A DNA stretch of 64,000 nucleotides from Alnus glutinosa (taxonomy: Eukaryota > Streptophyta > Magnoliopsida > Fagales > Betulaceae): NCBI RefSeq assembly GCF_958979055.1, contig NC_084896.1:4964501-5028500 (forward strand), written 5' to 3'. Below are positions 36,014 through 47,925 of the stretch, piece by piece; within the stretch, counting starts at the first letter, position 1; each line of letters opens with the position of its first letter. Made by a program: the position numbers and the translations under genes. The notes under the pieces were generated by a model. It did not search any database. It was not told the origin of the DNA and saw nothing but the letters and a program-made list of their open reading frames with translations.

Positions 36014-36235
36014 TGTAATGCTCTAAAAAGTTAGTCTCGTATTAAGAAAGTAAATTGTCCACATTAAGCGAGTGGATCATAAAGAGATTAGCGAGTGGTA
36101 AGTCTCACGGTACATAGTTTATTATTAAATGAGACTGAATTTTATAAATAATTTTAAGTAGCTCTAACTGTAACTTGACCAGTCATTTTAAAATGATAGC
36201 AGATATGTGACTAGTTATTTTTTTAAGTCGTTACA
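36014..36235 (+). mobile_element. LTR of the same TRIM-like family
   Basis: Begins TGTAATGCTC and ends GTCGTTACA. It is followed at once by TGATATCAGATT, a primer-binding-site-like sequence. Its interior matches the kinase-intron TRIM only loosely (GTGGATCATAAAG, AACTTGACCAGTCATTTTAAAATGATA). No second LTR is found, so this is a partial copy. Confidence 0.6.
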
Positions 36236-36747
36236 TATGATATCAGATTAACTTAGTAAAACCGGACACGTGACAATCCTTAAATAAATATAATTAAATT
36301 GAATAGCTCCTTAATTCTAGTTATTATTTTGTAACTATCACATATATTTAGGAACCTATATGTTTGTCTTAATTAATCCTTTTTCCACGGTGGGTAAGGC
36401 TGGTAAGCAAGCAAGAAAAAGAAAAGAAAAGAAAAAAGAGAAGCGAATTAAGTAGGTTTGCAGATTCTCTTTTCTGAACAGACAGCGTTGGAACCCTGGC
36501 CTGTTCTTTTAGATCATTATAATAAATTATCATGTTTTAAGTATATCCTTTTATGCCATCGTAAAAATATGCCCAACCATCTATATTAAAGACTATAAAA
36601 GAAATGCTTTGCACGAACAAGAAAGCATGTATGTGAATACTGATTTAATATACAAATTAAACCCTAATTAGGGTTGGATTTAATTTAATTTCTGAAAGAA
36701 TTGCATTATTTTGTTCCGATCGAGTATTTCATTCACATTTACGTATT

Positions 36748-36749
<2 letters not shown>

Positions 36750-36809
<60 letters not shown>
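36750..36809. repeat. (TA)n microsatellite, about 60 bp
   Basis: An uninterrupted TA run. The 123-aa plus-strand frame that spans it (36701-37072) is an artefact of the repeat. Confidence 0.95.
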
Positions 36810-36811
<2 letters not shown>

Positions 36812-36939
36812 TACCAGCTGGCAAACTTTTGTTTGGTTAAGGAGGAAAAAAACAGTACAGCAATAATTAAAGAGGATGTATTGGAATATTATCAAAATAT
36901 AATGTACAAAGTTACAAACAACATAATGGTCGACTTACA

Positions 36940-37980
36940 GACAGTGTCGGAACCAGGGCGGCAGGGGGGCCATCCCCCTCTCCGGCCGGCCTCCTCCCAA
37001 AGTTTTGAAATTTTTGCATGCCCCCTGGGCCCCTGTTCCCTCTCTGATTACAGATATTTGCTTAATTATTAAAAAAGGAAAAATGATTTGATTGTTTTAA
37101 TTTGAACCGTGCATTTTTGTGTAAGTCAAGCTCAAATGTTTCTCAATTATTATTTTTTATTTGTTCTAAAGGAATGGCAGAGAGGAGGGCATTCAGTTCA
37201 GGCCTCCCATGCCCACGATGTTAGCCACTTGACTGGTTTAAACGTGTTGTAGGCTTTTAATGGAATGATTAAGATTTTATTTTGTTGTATTTAATAATAA
37301 ATATATTATTATATTATTTAAAAAAATATTAAAAATTTAAATGACATGACATATATAAATACAACCGTAAATATAATAAAATAAAATTTTAACAATGGAC
37401 AACATAATTAATGAGTACAGCATTTTTCTTAAAAATAGGTAATCAACAATAAATGGACTCTAGGCCTATTTATGCGAGACATTTTTCTTTTTCATGTAGC
37501 GCTTTTTTCATTTACGCTCTGTTTTGCTTCGATGTAAAATGTTTTCTTCAATTTTCAAGAGTTAAAATTATTTTTTTGGTGTTTAGCTCATATGAAAAAT
37601 CGACGACGGCCAGCAACTTCAAGCGAACTCGGGTGGTGGTGGCCAGTGACATCTGACGGCGACAGAGAATGAACTACGATAGAGAGAGTGCATGTGAAAA
37701 TGAAAAGCTCACACTTACAAAATAGTTTTCGAGAAAAAAAAAAATGAAACCATTTAACGTAACTTAGAGGAAATTTTCCTAATTAACCGAAAAAATGTTT
37801 TCGTTTTGACCTAAACTTTTTATCATACTAAAATTGAAAGATATGAGCAACTTTTTTCAAAAAAGTTTTATATCGAAACAAACGGAACTTAATTTTAGAT
37901 AAACAAAAACTCGCTTTTTGAGAACAATTTTCTTTAAACCGAAAAACAGGCCAAGACTTTGATCAATCCTGACTAAATCA
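36940..37980. other. Intergenic sequence with a pyrimidine-rich block
   Basis: A GC-rich patch (36945-37050; GTGTCGGAACCAGGGCGGCAGG... and GCCCCCTGGGCCCC) resembles the 'GGACGGAGCC' class of repeat ends also seen at 40273 and 51594. No gene is supported in the remainder. Confidence 0.35.
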
Positions 37981-37998
37981 TGAAGGCTATAATATATC

Positions 37999-38990
37999 TG
38001 TTAGAGAATTCACATTGGATCGTGTAAAATTTCATCTATAATAGCTAACGAAAACCCACTTTTGCTAGTTTAGCTAATGAATTTTAAAAGATATCATACA
38101 TCCGATTATCTATTTTTAACTCTATATTATTTTTTTACTCTTATTTTATTCTTTTTATCTTTTTTTCTACTTTTTGTCATTTTACTTTTTTCACTTTTTT
38201 GTATGTAGAAAACAATATAATAATGGATAGATTGGTGAATAGTGCAACTCCACATGTAGAGTTGCACTATTCACAAATCTACCAAAACTCTATTTTAAAT
38301 TTAGGATAGATAATCTAATGGAGAGATGTTTTTGTGAGTTTGTTATCTATTATAGATTTAGAGGGACTTTTACATGATCCAATGTGAATGCTCTTAGGGG
38401 ATATTTATATTTTGGGGAGTCTTTCAATGAGTTCCAACCACAATATTGCATGTTGGACACCACTACAAATATCTCTATGAGTTCATCTCAACATTTCTAC
38501 GCTCCCTTCAAACGGAAGCTTTTATCAATCTTGTAGGCCGTCTCCGTGATCACTTGTATGTTACGTGGAATTGTTTGTGCCATGCACCTTTGCCCCTACT
38601 CAATCAATGGGCTCTCATTTGTGCTTGTGCTACTCAACCATTGGCAATGAACGGAAGCTTTTACAATATTATAAATGGATTGTCTCCAAGATTATTTGTG
38701 CGCTATGTAGGTTAAGTTTGTCCGCGCTATGCACCTTTGCCCTTTAGTCTAGGGACCCTTGTTCGTGCCTATTCCACTCTTTCATTAGCTTTGATACCAC
38801 TTGTTAGGGAGATTAACATTTTAGAGAGTCTTTCAGTCAGGAACACCACAATATAATATATTGGGACACCACTAAATCTAAATACTTAAGATTATAGGTT
38901 TAGACTCAACTATGTTATATTAATCACTAAGACTTTAAAATATTTTCAACTTGAAACTCAAACCTTTCTACAGTACTCATACCTATTTAC
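37999..38990 (-). mobile_element. TRIM-like LTR element split by a MITE
   Basis: Two LTR-like direct repeats: the left reads TGTTA at 37999-38003, resumes GGGGATATTTATATTTTGGGGAGTC after the MITE at 38004-38393, and continues to about 38480. The right starts TGTTAGGGAGATTAACATTTTAGAGAGTC at about 38802. Both contain GGACACCACTA. Just before the right repeat, CTTTGATACCA is the reverse complement of a primer-binding site, which sets minus orientation. The internal ~300 bp has two TATGCACCTTTGCCC-like repeats and no real ORF. Outer ends are approximate. Confidence 0.6.
38004..38393. mobile_element. Tourist/Harbinger-like MITE, 390 bp, TTA duplication
   Basis: Left terminus GAGAATTCACATTGGATCGT; right terminus, reverse-complemented, GAGCATTCACATTGGATCAT; similarity extends about 50 bp. 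TTA flanks both sides (38001-38003 and 38394-38396). It interrupts the start of an LTR. Confidence 0.9.
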
Positions 38991-38999
38991 TCAATGTCA

Positions 39000-39825
39000 G
39001 TATGTCACCCCATCAATTGCCAAACTACCAAAAGATTGTCCTTATCTTTCCAAGGCAGCAAAAAGATAAAAATAACTATAATTTTTTTTAAAAAAAAAGA
39101 CAAAAAGAAAAAAAAAAGACAAAAATGCCTCTACTAATTCGAAAAAAAAAAGGAAAAAATCTTAAATTCCCACCCCCTGATTTTTTTTTTTTTTATTAAT
39201 AATTTTTTAGTTTTATTTTATTTTATAATTTGTTATTCACAAATAGTCAAATTCTAGCTCAGCCCACTCTGATTTGGTCTAGTTTCAGGCCCACTCACTG
39301 AATTGACCCGACATTCTCTGGTGTTGATGTCAAGCAAATACGCATCAGTTTGTGTCGGCCTGATCGTCTAGGTGTTAAATCTTTGGGGGCTAAGTTGAAT
39401 ACAACGTCTTAATTTTGTAATTTGTAGGGTCATATTAAGTAGGAAAATGTTTGTGATATTTTATAAATTCACAGTAAAATTTATGTAACATTTATCACAT
39501 CAATCATTAATTAATTAAATTGACAAATTAATTTTTTTTTTAATTATTTAAAAAATAACATAATCAATGTTTAACTTACATAAACTGTTTCTGTCACGTC
39601 AGTTTACAACAGACTTGCAGTAAAAGCAATATTATACCTAATAGAATGGGTTAGGGGGAGTCCCACAGGGCCCCCCGTTTAAATTCTGTCCTTGGTTTGA
39701 GTTACAATAGAATTGGATAAGAATTAAGCAAAAATTTATAATTTGCTTTGATGGATGAGACAGCCTTCAATTACAATTCACGAACTTGCTGACCTGTCCA
39801 AATTAAAGTTGGCATTTCAATTCAA
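39000..39825. other. AT-rich intergenic sequence
   Basis: A- and T-homopolymer runs occur at 39087-39120 and 39181-39195. No gene, RNA or bounded repeat is supported. Confidence 0.35.
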
Positions 39826-40068
39826 TCATTCATAATCTACATCATTAAAGATAGGAATTGGAACAGAATTTTGAAGGAGATGTTGACGATTAATTGTTGC
39901 ATGAAAAAGCAAGAAGGGCTCACTTTCTGTGGCCACCCAGCGGCAAGAGGTAAGCAAATCACATTGCTCGATCGGGATATTATGAAGAGACGCGAATCCC
40001 ACCAGGCCACCATCGCTGTCTCCTGGTGAATCGTTGGCAACAATAGTTGGGAGACTGATGTCAAAGAG
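39826..40068 (-). pseudogene. Unidentified protein-coding remnant
   Basis: An 80-residue minus-strand frame without its own Met reads like genuine protein (SPGDSDGGLVGFASLHNIPI, then CDLLTSCRWVATESEPFLLF). It is bounded by a TGA upstream at 40071-40069 and a TGA at 39828-39826. The competing longer minus frame in the same place is less protein-like. No family is recognised; it could be a leftover terminal exon. Confidence 0.3.
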
Positions 40069-40321
40069 TCATGGATCATCAGCATATACATGGAACTTGG
40101 TCTACCCCATAAACAAAGGTTCATCGCCAACATTATTATCATTATGAAAAGTCGTGGTTTAAAGTTAATACATCTAATGGTTATATGTATAAACTTTATA
40201 TTTGTTTTAAATGAAATGGAGAAAATTCTATTCTCGGCTTCAAGGGCCTTTATAAGAAAATAACATTCAAGCAAGGACGGGTCTATTTAGGGGCCAAGCC
40301 CCTCAAGCTCCAGATTTTTTC

Positions 40322-40361
<40 letters not shown>

Positions 40362-40397
40362 CCCAAATTATCAATGCGGGCTCGCACTCAAGTATAA

Positions 40398-40530
40398 ATG
40401 TAATGACCTAGAAATAGTATTAGTCAAATTTACACCATCGCTTTCAAAAAACTATTTTAATTATTATTAATTTCTTACTAAATGAAACTGAATTTTATAA
40501 ATGATTCCATAGAGCTTTAATTATAACTTG
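40398..40530 (+). repeat. Truncated LTR-like repeat
   Basis: Starts TGTAATGACCTAG and later contains AAATGAAACTGAATTTTATAAATGATT, which matches the 36014-36235 LTR (AAATGAGACTGAATTTTATAAATAATT). The right end is lost. Confidence 0.45.
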
Positions 40531-40943
40531 ACTTCTCCCGTTAATTACAATAAATCCTTGTGGGAAGAATGAAAGGAAACTCTTGGGAAGGTTACCAGTA
40601 CAACGGCCACAAGGCCTGTAGAGTAGGTCAAGCAATTAACCATAAAATTGAAATTCCTGAACAATATGATTTTCAGTTCATTAAAAAAAACCAAAAAATG
40701 TTAATTGAATTAGAAAAATAATTGAGGATATACAATTTTTTTTGAGAACTTATGGTAAGAAGTTCTGTAACAGTGCTTTCCAAAGAACATTGAGTGATGT
40801 AGTTGAGTCAGGAGGATATCAAATTTTCTGAACTCTAACCACAAGTCATGATAAAAAGAGTTACATCTCTACATATCAACAACACTAGCTAGCGAAATTG
40901 TTACAAGCATGTAAAAATACACGATAAAAACATATCTTGCAAG

Positions 40944-43900
40944 TTACTCTACCAATTCAGCATCTCCCATCTCTTCATCAACAAGCTCGCCCTCACCTTC
41001 TAGCAGCCACTGTTCGAGTTCATCCACCTCATCGTAGTCATGCACCTCATCATAGTCATGGACGTATGAACTATCCGAGCAATCCCACTGATCAGTGGCA
41101 TCAGCCCCCAGCTCCTCACCATGGCATTCCACATGCAAAAATGGTCTACTCCTAGCTAAAGCATCTACCAAATTTCTATTCACATTTCCCGTAACTCCCA
41201 ACCATCTCAGACTTGGAAAGTGCGGTTTCTTTAACCAACGGAATGCAAGCTGTGTGATGCCACCACAGTCATATAGATCCAACAACCTCAAGCTATTACC
41301 AAGCCATCTGCCCTCATCAACCAGCATCGAGGCTAATGCCATGAGAGCAGTGTCACCTATGAGCGGGCAACACCGCATTCGGAGTTCAGAGAATGGAACC
41401 CGACTTTTTGCCAGTAACAAAACTCCCTTATCAGAAAGGTTAGGAATATCTGATAGGTCCAATTCTCGCAACTCCGTCTTGTGTGAACCATCAAATAATG
41501 CAGAAATGCATTTATCTGTAAGTCTCTTGCACCCTCTAATGGACAATGTAACAATTGAACACATAACTCCCTGTCTTAAGTATGACAATCCCACATCAGT
41601 TATATCAGTGTTATCCAACAGTAAAATCTTCAATTGAGGAAGAATGCCGATGGCTCGAAGGGCTTCATTCCCAAGGTTTTTGCAATTTCTAAGGTCAAGA
41701 ACTCTAAGATCCTTGTTGGATACCAAATTCATTACAGCAAGATTGGTCAAACGATTACAAAATATCAAGCTAACGTGTGTCAAAGTAAGTGAAGTTGCAG
41801 AGATGTCATGAAAAACCAGATCAGTTAATTGGGTCCCCTGAAACACCCTAAGCTTGTATAATCTAGAGCATGAATGCAAGATTGTTCTGAAACCTGTGTC
41901 TGTAACACGACAAAAGCCACCAAGATATATGCTTTCCATGTTAGTACACTTTTCAGCCATCAAGAGGACTCCAAGATCATTTACTCGTCTAAAATAGGTG
42001 ATACGGAACTCCTGGCGCCGGACCAGTGATAGATGTTTCAGTCTCCCGTACTGATTAATTTGTTGAAGGCCAAAGTTGGTCAAATCCAGTGCAATTCCTG
42101 GTTCCATGAGGGGTGCATCACGAAGGTCCAAATGGGTTAAGGAGGCGAGACCTTCAGATATTGTACTAACCATGGTGTCAGTTATGCAGTCTACTGATAG
42201 GCACAATTTCTGAATGCTTGGCAATATGGATGGTCGGATATGATTTGGCGATTGATGGGGTCCCAAATTTGGGCTAAGCATCTCAGTCACTGCTACTGAA
42301 GAAATGTAGCCGATCTCAATAGAAGTCAGTTTTTCAGAAGCCAAAGGCCAAACTCGAGCAAAATTATGACCAATAAGTGACGAAACATCAAACATCAGGA
42401 TCAGTGCCTACCAAAACGATTGCAACACATATTTAGATGACACATGTAAGACAATTATAAAATGGCATGGAAACAACATGCATGAATTAGAAATATAGAA
42501 AAAAAGAAAAAGAAAAAAAAAGATCAAGTTTCCGTAGTTAAGCCGCATACAAAAGACCCACAGGGGATCTACAGAAACTTCAGCATATGGCACTATCATA
42601 AATGTGCTGACATGCGTGAATGATCTGAACCAGTTTAATTGTTAATCTGGATGCCCCCAAAAAACCTGATGGCCAAGAACATTATGACTGCTGTGCACAG
42701 ACAATTGCATTGAATCTGACATAATAAATACTACAAGCTTCTGAGTACAAGCCAATCATTGGGCACAAGGCTTCGACGAATATGGAATAAAATAGTTACT
42801 GAGATATGATAGGTACCATATCACCCAATGCATTACTAGATGATGGAGTGAGAATCTTATTGAAATGACCAAGCATTACCACATCCAAAATTTCAGCCAG
42901 ATCAATAACCAAATGGTATTAATTACTCCTATTCACAATTCAATATCCATCAAGATAAATAAGGGCTCTTAAGAACACTAATGAAAGTAAGGCATTGAGC
43001 TGATATATGTAAACAATTTTTTATTAATAATTATACCGATCATATGTTACTTTAATCTGCTACAAAATTTTATCTTTAAACAATCATACTTATTATTTAT
43101 TCAATATTCTTTTTATTGACTACTCTTTTCTTCTTTTTTTTCTTTCTAGGCATTATAGAGATACTTCAAACTAATACTCATATTACACTTGCTTTTCTGG
43201 ATAAATACTATACTTGTTCCGTTCCTTTTCCAATTACTTATCTTCATTAACCACAGATATCCCATAAAAATGTTACTTCTATGATTCTATCAGACCTGAT
43301 CTTAGTTGTATTATAGTCATTACACTTGGATTTACTTTTCTTTGTCTTTGTACTAACTATTCTCTATCAATTACTCTTATAGTGAAGCCTTACTTCTAGT
43401 TGAGTGCAACCAATGAGCAACTCCTCCAGATCAGAAATATGAATTGCCCGCCCTCTTTTTTCGGCCACTGAACCCAAGCATAGAGACCTGAATAACAGAC
43501 CAAAGCTATCAACTCCACACACAAATATGAAATCAATTCCAAATCACGGCATTATATATCAAAACATGTCCATGTTCATGATTACGCATGCATACCTTGA
43601 TTAATTAGGATCGTCTAGATTTTCTTGGGAATTCCAGTAATGGACATCTTAAAATAGAAATTATTAAGTTTACTTAAATGATTCAGATTTTGCCATTTCA
43701 GCATGCAAAATTGAGCGAGAGAGTTCGAACCTCAGATCCCGGCATCGCCTGCCGACCTCGGAAAGCAGCTTCCCGCTAAAATCGACGCAATTGAGCAGAC
43801 AAAGCTCGTGCGCTGGAGGACGAAGCAAGAGCTCTATCGCCGAATCATTGAGCCTATCACAGTCGACCTTCAGGCTCCTCAGGTAAGGGTTCGGCGGCCC

Positions 43901-44392
43901 CAACAGAGGCCGCAACAAATCCATAGAAGGAGCAATGTCCTGCAACAAGCAAATCCAAAGTTCCATTTTTTCAATCTGATTTCCCCGTTTTCTCAAAATC
44001 AAGCAAGATTTCTAGAAAAATTTTCGCACTCAAAGTTTCCAATATGGAAATAACAATAAAATCCAAGATTTTAACTACGGTTTTATGTGTTTTCTTTCTC
44101 TTTCGCATTCCCGGCATCCAAACAGAGGCCTAGGTTTTATGAGAAAGAGGAAGTGACTCACGAGGAGGTGGATGGTGGGGAGGAAGGAGAGGAGCTGAGA
44201 AGCGCAGGCCCTGAAGGCCGTACACGTGGAGGCGGCGGAGAAGATCGATGCCACGTCAAGCTTCGCCATGATGGTGGCGAGGAGTGCCGGGGGCAGATCA
44301 TCCAGGCTCTTCGCTCGGGTCTGGCCGGTCGCCATTTCGGGTTTGGGTACGGGTTTCCTCGAATTGCTCCCGACCTCGTCGCCGCTAGTCAT
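40944..44392 (-). CDS. F-box/LRR protein resembling Arabidopsis FBL10 (At2g17020)
   Basis: Four exons in phase: 44392-44162, 43939-43731, 43487-43394, 42407-40944; 665 aa. The F-box at about 29-77 (SLDDLPPALLATIMAKLD..SIFSAASTCTAFRACASQLL) should bind the SKP1 subunit of an SCF ubiquitin ligase. The rest consists of cysteine-containing leucine-rich repeats that would select a substrate (for example LRVLDLRNCKNLGNEAL, ILLLDNTDITDVGLSYL, ELDLSDIPNLSDKGVLLL). The tail is strongly acidic with a duplicated VHDYDE motif. The large last exon holds about three quarters of the protein. Family assignment is firm; the FBL10 match rests on length and domain layout from memory. Confidence 0.9.
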
Positions 44393-44530
44393 TTTCTGTA
44401 GGCTATAGGCACCGCCGGACTTGTTGGTTTGAGAGCTGTCGTAGAGTGTGCTTTGGTTTTCCCCACGTGGCAGATTTTTATTGGCAGTATTACATAATTA
44501 AAAATATAATCTAAACTATATAATTTTAGA
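44393..44530 (-). promoter_or_regulatory. F-box gene 5' flank, duplicated at 46470-46600
   Basis: The proximal upstream region contains CCGGACTTGTTG and a CACGTGG G-box core (about 44464-44470). The same arrangement is seen upstream of the exon-1 relic at 46310-46469, showing that the promoter was included in the duplication. Confidence 0.55.
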
Positions 44531-45700
44531 AAATTGGTTAGAGTACTATATATATGCTTGTGATTACCGACAATAATTAATGAAATAATTAAGCTTTTAT
44601 ATCCATGTAGAATGAAGTCTTAAAATTCTTAATCATCTTGTTAATCATGTACTGCTGCGTCGTCAAATTTTTGTAAGAAACTTATAATATAAGCTGAAAT
44701 ACCCTAACAACACTCTTTAATTTTACGTGATAATTAAAATTTCAAATACTTAAAACATCTTAAACCATTTCATTTAAAAGTGACTAAGATTGTAAGGATC
44801 TTAATTATCATCAAACTATGGTTAGAGCTTTATAGGATCTTAACTTGCATAAAATTGATCAAAATTTAGTTCAAGTAGCTCATCGGATTGCTATTAAGAG
44901 TATCTTCGACAGATGTTCTAAAACTTCTATATTGTGTATATTTAGTTAATATGAGGCAAAAATCATGTTCACCAGCTTGTCTTCTTGTTATCTAAAACAC
45001 ATATTTTACTTTTTTGTTAGCTATTTTTAGGCAAACACTACAACTTGCATATTTTTATTAATTTTAATTATTTCTCTCTCTCTCTTCTTAATTAAATAAG
45101 AAAATGGTTGTAGGGAATGATTATTCTCACTCTTGATCGGATAAGGAAGAAAGAGTAGATGATGCTAAAAATGAAAATGGGGTGCGCTCCTCTACAACAA
45201 ACTCAAGACAAACTAAAACAGTGTAAAAATAATTACAAAACGTAAGAAATGGGTCAACAAACCCCCCCTCTCTCTCTCTCTTTGCTACAATCCTTTATTT
45301 CTCTTTTCTCCCTATGGTTTAAGAAAATAAAAAAAAAAAATACTAAAAAGAAAAAAATATTTAGAGAAAATAAAAAATTTATTGGAGTTCGTATTAAAAA
45401 AGAAGTAGGTAAAAAAGAAATTATGTTTTTTTATTCACTAAAATGCATAATGTTGTTGGAAATGCCCTAAGAAAAAGTAAATGAATATTTTTTGAAAGTG
45501 AAATACAAATATTAGTGATGAGTTCGACACTCCTTCAATTCAACTTCCTCCAGTTTAGTTAACACTTTAGTGGGGGTGGGGGGAAATCATACTCATACAT
45601 TGTTTGTTTAGTCGCTTATTTTGAATGTCATGTGTAACATATTACGGGCAATTTGTGCTTCTATGAGATCAGGCTCTTGAAACAAACTTAGCCATTCTCA
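44530..45700. other. Downstream part of duplicated segment, copy 1
   Basis: Blocks at 44580-44890 and 45468-45680 align with 46650-46690, 47990-48130, 48155-48240, 48505-48560 and 48920-48980 (for example CATTTCATTTAAAAGTGACTAAGATTGTAAG, and GCAATTTGTGCTTCTATGAG). Copy 1 holds only the MITE at 44898-45467 as an extra insertion. Confidence 0.75.
44898..45467. mobile_element. Harbinger-like MITE, 570 bp, TAA duplication
   Basis: Termini GAGTATCTTCGACA and, reverse-complemented, GGGCATTTCCAACA. TAA flanks both sides (44895-44897 and 45468-45470). The duplicated segment at 48148-48175 shows the unoccupied site TTGCTAGTAAGTGAAAGTAAATG with a single TAA, so the insertion followed the duplication. 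Confidence 0.8.
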
Positions 45701-45954
45701 TCGATCGTGCCGAATTGTTCGAACAGTTTCTTACGTAACTTGCAAAAACGAAAGAGCTTGTCGTGTGCTGGTGGGGCATCCGATGCTTAAGTTAGCAATA
45801 TGTTTGAGAAATGTTAAATATTGAATGGTTGTATAAGCAAGAGTTTTGCATAGGCTTAATGGGCTTTATTAAGCCTGTTTGGCCTCTCTTTGTTCCATAG
45901 GAAAATGGGCTTCATGGGCTGGTTTTGTGTTGGCCCAATTCCCCAACAAAAAAA

Positions 45955-46262
45955 AAAAAAAAAAAACAATTTTTGACAACTCTTTGTCTATGTCTATATC
46001 TATCTATCTCTGTGATTTCTTATGTGGGATTTGGATGGCGGAAATGTGAGTCAGTCGGTGTCGAAGTTTGGGAACTGGAATTGAAGGTTTAGGTGCCAAT
46101 ACAACGACGGTGAGGTGTGAAATGAGATTAGATTTTTCAGTTGGGGGAAAGGGATAAAGTGGGGATGTGAGACTCATTTGAACGGTGTTCCAACGGTAGA
46201 TCACTTTTCTTCATTTTCTCTAGTCAATTATTTAGGCCTTATCAATTAGAGAAATACTACAC
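45955..46262 (-). pseudogene. Orphan copy of the GGPPS-subunit upstream region
   Basis: Aligns with 50915-51120 (TCTTATGTGGG(A/T)TTTGGATGGCGGAAATGTGAGTC, GGAACTGGAATTG(A/G)AGGTTTAGG, GAAATGAGAT(T/C)AGATTTTT). It continues with sequence matching 53800-53925 (ACGGTG..CCAACGG, CTTCATTT(C/T)CTCT(A/G)GTCAATTATTT). The gene body that should lie to its left is absent. This is the promoter of a lost tandem copy. Confidence 0.8.
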
Positions 46263-46309
46263 ATATTCCTGTGCCCACTCTATAAAAATGTGCTATATTC
46301 TGTAGGCCG

Positions 46310-46469
46310 TACACGTGGAGGCGGCGGATTAGATCGATTCCACGTTGGCCATGATGATGGCAAGGAGTGCCGGAGGGGTTGATGATTTAGGATCTTTGCT
46401 CGGTCTTGCCAGTTCCCATTTTGGATTTGGATACGGGTTTCTTGGAACTGCTTCGTGGTCAATGGTCAT
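46310..46469 (-). pseudogene. Relic of F-box gene exon 1 (tandem copy)
   Basis: From an ATG at 46469 the minus strand reads MTIDHEAVPRNPYPNPKWEL and then PPALLAIIMANVESI*, mirroring exon 1 of the intact gene (MTSGDEVGSNSRKPVPKPEM, PPALLATIMAKLDVASI). An early stop ends the frame, and exons 2-4 are missing from this copy. Confidence 0.85.
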
Positions 46470-46694
46470 TTCTTGTAGGCTATATGCATCGCCGGACTTG
46501 TTGATGTAGATTGTAGAGCGTGCTTTGATTTTTTTCACGTGGCTGATTTTTATCGACTACTCATATAATTGAAAATAAAATTCACAACTATTTAATTTTG
46601 GAAAACGTTTTACTTATAAACTTGAGATGACAATCAATAGTTAGTAAAATGATTAAGCTTTTATATCCATGTGAGGAGTAAAGTGTTGAATGCT

Positions 46695-47925
46695 TAACGT
46701 TGGATCACAAAGGGTGTAAACTTAAGTGTAGGTTTTCGCAAGTAATAAATTACGGTAAGTTTGAGGTCAATCCACAAGGAATGATTAGACACGAGAGAAT
46801 AATTTTTATTATTATGCAGAAAAGAAAAATAAATAAAAAAAATTAAAAATTTTGGTTTTGGTTTCCACTCGAAAGTGGAGCAGAGAAATATAATTTAAAT
46901 TAAAAAGTAAACTATAAAACTAAAATAAATAAATTTGATTTGGAAGATAATATTGGAAAAGATTAGGGTTTCAAGGATCCACCTAGTATTTTATTACGTA
47001 TTCATTAGACATAAATATATATATATATATAGATTAAACATGGGTTGATGGAGAATTTGATTTCAAAAACATGAAACAATAAATTAGACATTAGGCATTC
47101 CATATATTTTCGAATCATATCAAATCAAACAAAGTAAGCATTTAATATAAACAAAAATCATGCATAAGGAATCAAAATAAACTTGTCTCATTAGATTATT
47201 CTAAAATAAAAATCATTTCCAAAATTTAATCATTCATTCATGAAGAACAAACAATATGGTCTCAAGAACACATAATAAAAATACTAGGCTTCACCTCTAA
47301 CCTTAGCTAGAAGTTTAGTCACTCATGTTTATGAAAATAAATTAAATAATCAAAGTACTAAACATAAATTAAAAACAAAAAAAAAATAAAAAAATTCAAA
47401 CTCTGTACCTCCGTGCTCTTTGGCTCTTCTCCCCCGTAGAAATAAAAGAAGGTATATATAGTGCTGAGATTCCTTGCGCTGCACACACGTTTCTTCAGGT
47501 AAAAAGATCCTTTCCCTTTTTGTTCTTTTTTTTTTTGTTCTTACTTTCTTAGCATAGCAGGTACGGCTTCTTTCCTTCTTTTCTTTTTTTTTTCTTCTCT
47601 CTTCTTTTTGGCAGCTCCTTCAATTCTTTTATTGTTTTTCCTTTCTTGTTTCTTTCTTTTCTTGGTTGAGAATCGGTACTCTCTATTTTATTTATTTTGT
47701 TTCCTCCTTTTATTTCTTCTTTTCTTCTCTTTTATTCCCTACAAAAAAATATAATTCACTTGCATTTATATCAATTTAAGCTCAACTTTAATAATTCAAC
47801 AATACTCTACAATTAAATAAAAAATACAAGAATTAGAATAAAACATAATATGATAATGCTTATTTTAATAGAGAAAATATGCAATTTTAAGCCATTATCA
47901 CTTAATTTAGACTATTATGTTAAGT
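46695..47925. mobile_element. ~1.2-kb insertion in duplicated copy 2, class unknown
   Basis: Absent from the paralogous segment at about 44630-44700. It starts near GTTGAATGCTTAACGTTGGATCAC, holds the phrase GTTTTCGCAAGTAATAAATTACGG and long T/C-rich tracts, and ends near AAGCCATTATCAC. No coding frame. The termini are approximate because the surrounding alignment is weak. Confidence 0.5.

Noticed and set aside
36701..37072. 123-aa plus-strand open frame
   Set aside because: It runs through a 60-bp (TA)n microsatellite giving Tyr-Ile repeats, then through repeat-end sequence; not a gene.
38446..38747. 89-aa plus-strand frame
   Set aside because: Lies within the internal part of a TRIM-like element and contains duplicated non-coding text; no domain.
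41095..41637. 180-aa plus-strand frame
   Set aside because: Antisense shadow of the large last exon of the F-box/LRR gene.
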